From VAZQ01 sp036557665 (GTDB taxonomy: Bacteria > Pseudomonadota > Alphaproteobacteria > Rhizobiales > Xanthobacteraceae), in contig DATBHG010000053.1 in NCBI GenBank assembly GCA_036557665.1, positions 5,374 through 69,373 on the forward strand: a DNA stretch of 64,000 nucleotides, read 5' to 3'. Both the position numbers and the translations under genes were made by a program. Positions 42,782 through 49,617 of the stretch are shown one piece after another (within the stretch, counting starts at the first letter, position 1; the number at the start of each line of letters is the position of its first letter). The notes below the pieces were generated by a model. That model was not told the origin of the DNA. It saw only the letters and a list, made by a program, of their open reading frames with translations, and made no database searches.

Positions 42782-43828
42782 TCATGCCGAGCATGGGTGC
42801 GGCAGGTAAGACATGTCGAGATGGTCGGCAATCTTGACTGGCCGGTCGATCAACCCCTCACTGTACATCGCATCAATAGGGGTCTGGATGGTGTTGACGC
42901 CGACGCAAGCATTGGGATCCCGGTAATAGTCGCGCTCCGTGACAAAATAGGAGTTGATGACCTCGGCCGGTGACTTGGTGAAGGCCGCGGTCATCTCGAT
43001 CACCTTCTGACGATTGCTCGGAGAATAGAACCACTGCAGGCCCCGCACGTAATCGGCCAGGAACGACCTTGTCGCGGCGGGATTCTTCTTCAGGAAATCG
43101 TTGGTGGCAACCTGGAATACCACCGAAAACGGACCCAAGGCATCCCCGCCGGTGAACAGGGGGCGAAGGCCGCCCTTTCGGGTCTCGATGCTCATAAACG
43201 GTTGCAGCAGAATGCCGCAATCAACCCGCTTCTCACGAATTGCGGCGGCCTGATTCGGAAACGCCACTTCGACAATGGTCAGATCCCGTCGCGGATCGAT
43301 GCCGTCCTTCTTGAGCTTGACACGCAGCGCGAGGTCGACTGACGAGCCAAAAGCGTTGATGGCCACCTTCTTTCCCTTGAGATCATGCGAAGCCTTGATA
43401 GGAGAATCGTCGAGTACGAAGAAGGTATTCTGCGCATATCCAGGCCGTCCATCTTGAAAGTTATCGGAGATGATCGTCATGCCATTCGGTACGATAGCCT
43501 GCAGCAGGGCCGTCGCGAGCACCGGGGGTGACAGGGTCGCGATGTCGGCTTGGCCGGCCGCCAGCAGGGTCGCGGCCTCCGGGGTTCCGCGGGTAAAAGT
43601 CATATCTATCGTGTAGGTCTTGCCGTAATCCTGCAGCACGTTCCGCTGCATCCACTCCTGATAGATCATGATCTCTATCTCGCTGGTGCCGGTGCCACCG
43701 CCCGTGGCGTAGCGGATTGCGACCGGCGCCGCCTGCGCGAGCCGGGTGAACGGTGCGCCAAGCGCGGTGAGCGCACCGGCTGTGGCGGTCGAGATGAGCC
43801 TACGACGAGTCAGATTTCTTTTGATCAT
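42782..43828 (-). CDS. NMT1/TAXI-like ABC substrate-binding protein, no linked transporter
   Basis: 348 residues with a Tat-like signal (TRRRLISTATAGALTAL; cut after RLAQA). Type-2 periplasmic fold: AAGQADIATLSPPVLATALL, ASHDLKGKKVAINAFGSSVD and PNQAAAIREKRVDCGI. It is upstream of the DUF1989 gene in the same direction, so it may bind a nitrogenous compound such as a urea or guanidine derivative (inference). No ATPase or permease is nearby. Confidence 0.88.
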   Translation of the reverse strand: MIKRNLTRRRLISTATAGALTALGAPFTRLAQAAPVAIRYATGGGTGTSEIEIMIYQEWMQRNVLQDYGKTYTIDMTFTRGTPEAATLLAAGQADIATLSPPVLATALLQAIVPNGMTIISDNFQDGRPGYAQNTFFVLDDSPIKASHDLKGKKVAINAFGSSVDLALRVKLKKDGIDPRRDLTIVEVAFPNQAAAIREKRVDCGILLQPFMSIETRKGGLRPLFTGGDALGPFSVVFQVATNDFLKKNPAATRSFLADYVRGLQWFYSPSNRQKVIEMTAAFTKSPAEVINSYFVTERDYYRDPNACVGVNTIQTPIDAMYSEGLIDRPVKIADHLDMSYLPHPCSA

Positions 43829-43918
43829 GACGTCTTCTCTTTGCGTGTTAGACTGCAGCCTTGCCCGTCTCCTCCGATTTGAGGAAAGCAGCGTATCCTA
43901 CCCAAAACGGCATATCGG

Positions 43919-44035
43919 GGTCAGGGGGTCTGGGTTAGATTAGTCCTCATTGCGCCGGGAGACTCCAGGAATGGTCCTCCCGAGCGCCTCAGTCGCCGAT
44001 GCTTCGGTTACATTGGTTTTGAAGACCCCCTGACC
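43919..44035. repeat. 13-bp inverted repeat with overlapping dispersed repeat
   Basis: GGTCAGGGGGTCT (43919-43931) and AGACCCCCTGACC (44023-44035) are perfect complements 91 bases apart. The right arm runs into copy 2 of the dispersed repeat (44031-44061). It could be the ends of a tiny mobile element. Confidence 0.5.
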
Positions 44036-44061
44036 AGCCGCCCAGCGCCGCGGGATGGCTC
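44031..44061. repeat. Dispersed ~30-bp GC-rich repeat, copy 2
   Basis: Same core as 32964-33000 (AGCCGCCCAGCGCCGCGGGA then TGGCTC). Confidence 0.6.
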
Positions 44062-44073
44062 CGCGCTAAGGAT

Positions 44074-44093
44074 CGCGAAACGAACGTTTCGCG
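44074..44093. repeat. Perfect 20-base palindrome
   Basis: CGCGAAACG-aa-CGTTTCGCG, 121 bases upstream of the cupin gene. It can act as an operator or form a hairpin; nothing decides between these. Confidence 0.55.
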
Positions 44094-44214
44094 CTCCGTG
44101 CAATGAGGTAAGACCTTGTCGCTCCAGCGTAGTGTCGCGGGCCTGACAATTCCGCTCTCGGCCGCGTAAGGGCCGTATCGACGGTGTGGCGTTCATATCG
44201 CGAAGGGGAGTGCG

Positions 44215-44733
44215 ATGGCTCCGGGGTTTCGACGCATTACAACCGAACGCGGGAAAGACGGGAGATCCGTCCTCGCCGAGGACATCGCCGTGGAGATCAA
44301 TGAGCTCGGCCTTGCCGATTTCTGGAGCACGAGCGCGATGCCGGCCCGCTGCGACGAGCTCTATGCGTTCGGCCTGGCCCCTGCGCGGCTCGAGCCGCCG
44401 GCCTGTGGGACCATTTTTCGCTATTTCGTGATACCGCCGCAGGGCGATATTTCGACGGAAAGCTACAAGCAGTCTGTCAAGGCGATGTTCGCGGCGATGC
44501 AGGGCTCGCATTGTCAGGTCGATACGCAGCGCCATCCGGCCATGCACACGACGCAAACCATCGATTATGTCGTGCTGCTGCGGGGACAAGTCTCGCTGCT
44601 CCTCGACGAGGGCGATGAAATTCCAGTGCGCCCCCTCGACGTGGTGATCCAGCGCGGAACCAATCATTATTGGATCAACCGCGGGAGCGAGCCTGCGCTG
44701 CTGATGGGTGTCCTGCTGGATGCCGTATTTTGA
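44215..44733 (+). CDS. Cupin-domain protein
   Basis: 172 residues. One cupin barrel in the second half: HTTQTIDYVVLLRGQVSLLL (motif 1, metal His and Glu-like positions partly replaced) and PLDVVIQRGTNHYWINRGS (motif 2 with His). Small cupins of this type are often accessory enzymes in aromatic catabolism. GGGGAG precedes ATG 44215. It is not clearly in an operon. Confidence 0.87.
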   Translation: MAPGFRRITTERGKDGRSVLAEDIAVEINELGLADFWSTSAMPARCDELYAFGLAPARLEPPACGTIFRYFVIPPQGDISTESYKQSVKAMFAAMQGSHCQVDTQRHPAMHTTQTIDYVVLLRGQVSLLLDEGDEIPVRPLDVVIQRGTNHYWINRGSEPALLMGVLLDAVF

Positions 44734-44951
44734 GCTGCAGGGGGCCCCGCTCAGGCGCGAGTGACCCTGATAACAGCGAGGGTCCTTCGGCCCCCGGTCG
44801 GGGTCAGGCCAGTACAGTGCGGCTCCCGGTTTCGGCGGCTTGCTCGATCGCCGACCCTGAAACGTCGCCCTGTCCTGATGTTCAGCTCCCCTTCGCGGGA
44901 GCAGCCATGGAGCTGCCGACCCTGGGGCGCGATCGACAGGGCCGGCGCATT

Positions 44952-44998
44952 GAGGTCCGGGCGCTTTTCACCTCTCCACGACGGCCTGCCCGGACCTC
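44952..44998. terminator. Possible bidirectional stem between the cupin and peptide genes
   Basis: GAGGTCCGGGC (44952-44962) and GCCCGGACCTC (44988-44998) pair perfectly over 25 bases. On the plus side it is followed by pyrimidine-rich TTGCTTTCCTTC, repeated twice. It lies between converging genes (cupin and leader peptides), where a shared terminator is expected. Confidence 0.4.
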
Positions 44999-45022
44999 TT
45001 GCTTTCCTTCTTGCTTTCCTTC
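44999..45022. repeat. Tandem 12-bp repeat, two copies
   Basis: TTGCTTTCCTTC twice without interruption, directly beside the 11-base inverted repeat. Confidence 0.7.
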
Positions 45023-45041
45023 GAGCCGCCGGGGCCCACGG

Positions 45042-45221
45042 CTACATCGTGGTCGGAAGGTGATATTGGCCCAGCAAATGGTTCCATGTCGCTAAAGCTC
45101 TGTTCAAGCCCTCGCCGCCAGAGCATACATTATTGTTGTTCTCTCCTCCACGGACTTCGTCGAGCTCACGTTCAGTGAGTGCGTTGGTCGCGAGCTCATG
45201 GACGTCGGTTGTGTCTGTCAT
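45042..45221 (-). CDS. Double-glycine leader peptide, bacteriocin/microcin-like (peptide B, 59 aa)
   Basis: The leader reads MTDTTDVHELATNALTEREL then DEVRGG, with Gly25-Gly26 as cleavage site; the LTEREL-DEV-RGG pattern is the standard signal recognised by C39 peptidase exporters. The core is about 33 residues: Asn-rich start (ENNNN), a single Cys33, then LNRALATWNHLLGQYHLP. The start ATG 45221 has GGAG eight bases upstream and lies 13 bases after the stop of peptide A. Its core segment LN-x-AL-x-TWNHLLGQY matches LN-AILVWHNLLGNY in peptide A, so the two are paralogues. No exporter, immunity or modification gene is recognisable within several kb. Confidence 0.72.
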   Translation of the reverse strand: MTDTTDVHELATNALTERELDEVRGGENNNNVCSGGEGLNRALATWNHLLGQYHLPTTM

Positions 45222-45234
45222 GGTTCTGCTCCAC

Positions 45235-45435
45235 TCAACAGCCCCGAAGGCTATCCTGCAGCCATCCGCCGTTATTCGATATTGGATAGCCGTAATTGCC
45301 CAACAAATTGTGCCATACGAGAATGGCGTTCAAGGAATTTGCTCCAGCACTGACGTTGTCGAGCTCGCTGTCCGTCACCGCGGTCACATTATCTGACGTG
45401 AGCTCACGCACGTTGTCGTGTGCAGTCTCCTTCAT
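45235..45435 (-). CDS. Double-glycine leader peptide, bacteriocin/microcin-like (peptide A, 66 aa)
   Basis: Leader: MKETAHDNVRELTSDN, VTAVTDSELDNVSAG; cleavage is expected after Ala30-Gly31. The core of about 35 residues contains LNAILVWHNLLGNYGYP, then SNNGGWLQDSLRGC with one C-terminal Cys66. The leader looks internally duplicated (DNV-RELT and DNV-TAVTDSEL). ATG 45435 has GGAG six bases upstream; two further in-frame ATGs lie just before it. It is the first of two tandem genes. Such pairs occur in two-peptide class II bacteriocins; a signalling role is also possible. Confidence 0.72.
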   Translation of the reverse strand: MKETAHDNVRELTSDNVTAVTDSELDNVSAGANSLNAILVWHNLLGNYGYPISNNGGWLQDSLRGC

Positions 45436-45554
45436 CATCCTCTCCATCAATTCCAGCGCGGACCATCCAATCGCCGATGTGCCTGTCGTGTAGCTCCGAC
45501 CCTCTCGCCGCCCCTGTGGCTCGGTTCACAGATGAGGCCCGAGATCAAACAATC

Positions 45555-45570
45555 TGTGACAGTCATCACA
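45555..45570. promoter_or_regulatory. CRP-type site upstream of the peptide genes
   Basis: TGTGA-cagtca-TCACA is a perfect CRP consensus core (TGTGA-N6-TCACA), 120 bases upstream of the peptide A start. A CRP/FNR-superfamily regulator could activate the pair. Matching is by consensus only. Confidence 0.45.
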
Positions 45571-45722
45571 GCGGCACGGTGCTGAGCCTGCCCAGTTGCC
45601 TGCAATCGTACTCGGACCGCGAGGGCGAGCGTCCGACCCCGCTGCTCGTCAACGGCACTTGATGACCGCTCCATCGCATCAATCGGCCGGCCTTGGCGCT
45701 TACGCCCGCAAATCCCCAACCC

Positions 45723-45750
45723 AGCCGCCAGCGCCGCGGGATGGCTCGGG
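45723..45750. repeat. Dispersed ~30-bp GC-rich repeat, copy 3
   Basis: AGCCGCCAGCGCCGCGGGA then TGGCTCGGG; one C shorter than copies 1 and 2. The rest of 45451-45936 shows no gene. Confidence 0.55.
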
Positions 45751-45936
45751 GCGAGGGCCCACGGCGTCGCAAAGCAAGTCGAAATGCCGCAGCGCACTGA
45801 TCTGCTGGATGGCCCGGTTGGGGTAAAATCAGCAAGTGCCGAGACCTGTGAAAGAGCCATTTGCTCTTTACGTGCCCGGGTCTCGCAGTAATTAATAACC
45901 GGTTTCTACCATGCCGGCGGTTGAAGGGAGAGCTTG

Positions 45937-47010
45937 ATGAGACCCGCGTCGATTCCCTTGAACAGGGCTGTTTCAGTGCACCTTGGCAAAATCGTACGCC
46001 ACTGCCTGCCGATTCTCGTCTTGGTTGTGCTGGCGACGGATGCCCGGGCGGGGGCCGCTAACGTCAGGATCATGATGGATTGGGTTATCGGGAGCACCCA
46101 TGCTCCTTTTTTCATTGCTCAGGACAAGGGCTATTTCAAAGCGAGCGGCGTCACCGTAGATGGCATCGATCCGGGCACCGGCGCGACGAACGTCGCGGTA
46201 ACGGTTGCGGGTGGTGCGTATCAGTTCGGCTGGGTCGATCTGCCGTCGATGATCCGCTTCAATGCCCAGAATCCTGCCGATCCGCTGATTGCCGTATACA
46301 TGAGCTTTGACGAGACCCCCTCCTGCATCGTCACGCTCCGGTCGAAAGGGATCAAGACCCCGAAGGATCTCGACGGAAAACGGTTGGCGGGGGGCCCCGG
46401 CACCGCAGTTCGGGATACGATTTCCGTGCTGCTGCAGGCGGCCGGCGCGCAAGATGTCCGGATCGCCTGGGTTTCGGTCAGTCCGCAATTATTCGCTCCC
46501 ATGCTCGTGCGCGGCGAGGTGGACGGGATCGGCGCTTTCGACAATGCGCAGGTTCCCGCTTTGATCGGGCTTGGTCTCAAGCGGGAGGAAATCGGTATCC
46601 TCAAATACTCCGATTTCGGAGCAGACCTTTACGGGCTTGCTCTGGTGACGACCAAAAAATTCGCCGACGAGAACCCGAGCACGGTGCGAGGCGTGGTGAG
46701 CGCCCTCAATGCTGGTACGAAAGATGCCATCGCTGCCCCCGAAGCCGCTCTTGCACTCATGGCGAGGCGCGATCCGATGCTGAATTTAGCCGCGGAGAGA
46801 GTGAGGCTGGAAATCGCCCTCGAGCACACGAATACGGCGTATGTCGCGGGGCATGGCCTTAGCGCGGTGACGCCCGAGCGACTGAGGAAAACCATCGACT
46901 CCATCGTGTCAGCGTATAAATTGCCGACAAGCCCGGCTCCGGATGCGGTCTACACGGACAGGTTCCTCCCGGCGCAAGCCGAACGAATGCCGCCAAAGGC
47001 TGGCAAATGA
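45937..47010 (+). CDS. NMT1/SsuA-type substrate-binding protein, orphan
   Basis: 357 residues, signal peptide around HCLPILVLVVLATDARA. Family phrases: NVRIMMDWVIGSTHAPFFIA, DKGYFKASGVTVDGIDPGTG and TPKDLDGKRLAGGPGTAVRD. GGGAG six bases before ATG 45937. This opening is close to that of the binding protein at 21187 (RLDWSTHGMHAPFFL), so the two may bind related ligands, and this one could share the SsuBC-like permease of that operon. Confidence 0.9.
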   Translation: MRPASIPLNRAVSVHLGKIVRHCLPILVLVVLATDARAGAANVRIMMDWVIGSTHAPFFIAQDKGYFKASGVTVDGIDPGTGATNVAVTVAGGAYQFGWVDLPSMIRFNAQNPADPLIAVYMSFDETPSCIVTLRSKGIKTPKDLDGKRLAGGPGTAVRDTISVLLQAAGAQDVRIAWVSVSPQLFAPMLVRGEVDGIGAFDNAQVPALIGLGLKREEIGILKYSDFGADLYGLALVTTKKFADENPSTVRGVVSALNAGTKDAIAAPEAALALMARRDPMLNLAAERVRLEIALEHTNTAYVAGHGLSAVTPERLRKTIDSIVSAYKLPTSPAPDAVYTDRFLPAQAERMPPKAGK

Positions 47011-47124
47011 TATTGATGGCTTCGGGCCAATAAGGCGGTGCTGGGCCGGAGCAGCCCGGCCCCCATGCGGCCGCAGATGTGCTCCGATCCGACCGAAAAC
47101 ATCGAAGCGAGTGAGACCCCGTGA

Positions 47125-48210
47125 TCAAGCAGGTGAGCTGTTTGCAGTCTGCACCGGCAATCCCAATGACTGGTCGATCTCGTCGCGTGATTTCAGCACT
47201 CGTCTGAGGACGCGGAGAAAATTACCTCCCAGAATCTTTTTGACCTCCTCCTCGCGAAATTGCCTTTTCAGGAGGCAGTCGGTCATGTTCATCAGCTCTT
47301 CTTCATTCTCGAGTCCCGGGATCAGCTTGTTTTGGCCAACTCCGAAGATTTCGTCCTCCGGGTACAACGGGCCGTCGTCCTTGACGAAATCAAGACCCAA
47401 ACCGACGTGATCGATGCCGACCAGCTCAGCTATGTGACAGATGTGGTCTACCAGCTTGTCGAGGGTCGGCTCTGCGGCGACCATTGTCGCGATCGCATTG
47501 ACACCCAGAACGCCGCCAGTCTGAGCCAATGCTTTTATTTGCTCGTCGTCGACCGTGCGGAAGTGATGGTGCAGTTTTTTGCAATTTGAGTGGCTGCAGC
47601 AGACCGGACCGGAAGCCGCCTCCAACACATCGAACCAGCCGGCGCGCGAGATATGGGCGAGATCGATGACCATCCCGAGCCGATCCATCTCTCTCACCAC
47701 GGCCTTGCCGAATTGCGACAGTCCCCCGCCGGTGCGCTCCTCCTTCACCCCATCGGCCAGCTCGTTCCGCAGATTCCAGGTGATCTGCATCGCCCGCAGC
47801 CCAAGGCAGTAGAAATTCCGGAGATTTTCAATGCGACCCTCGAGCGGTCGTCCCCCCTCGAAGCTCAGCACGAAATGAATGGTTTGAGGCGTAGGCACAC
47901 AGGGAACATCCTCTCGGTGCAAAATCAGCTGCATTTGACCTTGGGACGCCGCGACCTCCTCCCGGAGCGCGTCGATGTTCTCGAGTGCGGAGCTCAGGTA
48001 GCGGTATGTTCCGCGAACGTGCGTCAGGCTGTCGCCGCAAACCGCGTAAAAGGTCGTCGAGATATTCGCCCGTTTCAGGCGCGGCACGGTGACGTTTAAA
48101 ACGGGATATCGCGTTCCCTGTTTCGCAAGATGGAACATTTCAAATATGTCACGATGGCCCTCGACGATGACGGATTTTCTATGGATCCTTTCGGTCTCTG
48201 ATTCAATCAT
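47125..48210 (-). CDS. Membrane-dipeptidase family (peptidase M19) zinc hydrolase
   Basis: 361 residues. Binuclear zinc ligands: His19 and Asp21 (EGHRD), Glu118 (LSFEGG), His186 (IDLAH) and His207 (CCSH), with Asp274 in GLGLDF. Bacterial M19 enzymes cleave D-containing or unusual dipeptides and some act on N-acyl or beta-lactam substrates. No signal peptide, so cytosolic. Divergent from the deacetylase gene with a 201-base spacer, suggesting shared control. Confidence 0.92.
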   Translation of the reverse strand: MIESETERIHRKSVIVEGHRDIFEMFHLAKQGTRYPVLNVTVPRLKRANISTTFYAVCGDSLTHVRGTYRYLSSALENIDALREEVAASQGQMQLILHREDVPCVPTPQTIHFVLSFEGGRPLEGRIENLRNFYCLGLRAMQITWNLRNELADGVKEERTGGGLSQFGKAVVREMDRLGMVIDLAHISRAGWFDVLEAASGPVCCSHSNCKKLHHHFRTVDDEQIKALAQTGGVLGVNAIATMVAAEPTLDKLVDHICHIAELVGIDHVGLGLDFVKDDGPLYPEDEIFGVGQNKLIPGLENEEELMNMTDCLLKRQFREEEVKKILGGNFLRVLRRVLKSRDEIDQSLGLPVQTANSSPA

Positions 48211-48411
48211 CAGACGGATTCCCTGTGCTTGCTGGAGAGGCTAGCGCCACGCGCTGGGTGGATCTCGATGCGTCATGGCCATTATCAACGAAATCTCGAC
48301 GCACTATGCCGGTTCCCAGTTTTCCGGACAATAGAAACCGAAGAGATTTTACCGTGCTCAGCCGGCATCTGAATACGCAGCAACCTCCCATGCCGAACCA
48401 GGAGACCATCA

Positions 48412-49311
48412 ATGCTGAAAGTTCCAGGTCATGGCCGTTATGATCACATAAACATAAACAGCAGGAAAGATTACAGCTGGCCGAATGGGAAACGGCTCGC
48501 CTTTTATATAGCGTGTAACGTCGAGCACTTCGCCTTTGGAACGGGGTTGGGCGCCGATCCCGCGCATCGTGAAGGTCAAAATACTCGCAACTACGCGTGG
48601 CGTGACTATGGCAACCGCATTGGTCAATGGCGCCTCTTCGAAATCCTCGACGAGCTCAAGCTGCCCGCGTCGATCCTGCTGAACAGCACAGTCTGCCATC
48701 ACTACCCCGATATCGTCGAGAAGATCAAACAACGCGGCGACGACATCATCTGCCATGGTCGCACGACCGCAGAAACACATATGCCGTTCTGGGAGCACGA
48801 TGAGGAGCGGGTCGTGCTGGAATGTACCGAAGTAATCGAGAGATATGTTGGAAAGAGGCCAACCGGGTGGATGGGTCCAGCTGCGCTGGAGTCGAAAGTC
48901 ACTCCTGATCTTCTGAAGGAGGCCGGTTACACGCATCTGCTCGACTGGCCCGTTGACGATCAACCGATCTGGTTTCGCACGCGATCCGGACCGCTGCTCG
49001 CAGTCCCGTATCCGGTGGAGCTCAACGACTTCGGAACGTTGCTCGCGCGCGATCATACCGGCCGCGAATTTGCCGACATGATCGTCGATCAGTTTGAGGA
49101 AATGCTAAGTCAATCCGAGCGCCATCCCCTGGTATGTGCGATATCGCTGCACGGTTTCGTCGTGGGACAACCATTTCGCCTACGGCCGTTGCGGCAGGCC
49201 ATCACGCATTGCGTGCGGCACCAGCTCAGGGACCGGGTCTGGTTCACGACAGCCGGAGAGATCGCGAGCTATTGTTTCTCATTGCCATCCGGCATCATTC
49301 CCGGAAGCTGA
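48412..49311 (+). CDS. Polysaccharide deacetylase-fold hydrolase (allantoinase PuuE-like)
   Basis: 299 residues, NodB-type fold: RLAFYIACNVEHFAFGTG (Glu-His at the first site), RLFEILDELKLPASILLNS, DIICHGRTTAETHMP and GPAALESKVTPDLLKEAGYT. The pattern and the WPVDDQPIWFRT segment fit the PuuE/allantoinase-like branch rather than chitin or peptidoglycan deacetylases; these hydrolyse cyclic amides. With the M19 peptidase and the asparaginase-like protein it could form a route for a cyclic or amide nitrogen compound. Confidence 0.88.
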   Translation: MLKVPGHGRYDHININSRKDYSWPNGKRLAFYIACNVEHFAFGTGLGADPAHREGQNTRNYAWRDYGNRIGQWRLFEILDELKLPASILLNSTVCHHYPDIVEKIKQRGDDIICHGRTTAETHMPFWEHDEERVVLECTEVIERYVGKRPTGWMGPAALESKVTPDLLKEAGYTHLLDWPVDDQPIWFRTRSGPLLAVPYPVELNDFGTLLARDHTGREFADMIVDQFEEMLSQSERHPLVCAISLHGFVVGQPFRLRPLRQAITHCVRHQLRDRVWFTTAGEIASYCFSLPSGIIPGS

Positions 49312-49617
49312 TGCCTGGCGCTCATGGTGTAGGTGGGCGTTTGGCAGCCCGCCGCGCCAGGGGCGAGCGAGGCACGAGAGCAGGGTTGCGATCGATGAAG
49401 ATGCATGTAGGGTAAGATAGAACATCCGATCAAGATGACTCATTCATCAGCCCGCATCCCCAATGTGTACCGGTGAGTCCGCTTACTGCGGCGCTGCAGG
49501 CGCCACCCGCGGATCGCGCCGGTCTGGACCGCCGTCCAGCTCCGTGGTGAGCGGTCCTGACTATCGTTGCCGGCAGTTCCGGCGGATGGCTTCCAACCGA
49601 GAGAGTGATAGGACGCG
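49312..49617 (+). promoter_or_regulatory. Spacer before the asparaginase-like gene
   Basis: About 300 bases without a gene. It holds a GACCGC/GCGGTC inverted repeat around 49528-49556 and AGGA nine bases before ATG 49618. Probably the promoter region of the gene behind it. Confidence 0.35.

Noticed and set aside
41544..42809. Plus-strand 421-codon frame
   Set aside because: Antisense of the DUF1989 gene, which has clear family motifs and a ribosome binding site.
44670..45095. Plus-strand frame after the cupin gene
   Set aside because: Arg/Pro-rich, crosses the inverted repeat and tandem repeat, no homology.
45447..45860. Minus-strand 137-codon frame upstream of the leader peptides, considered as an immunity or exporter gene
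   Set aside because: No membrane helix or domain, contains a dispersed repeat copy, and lacks a ribosome binding site.
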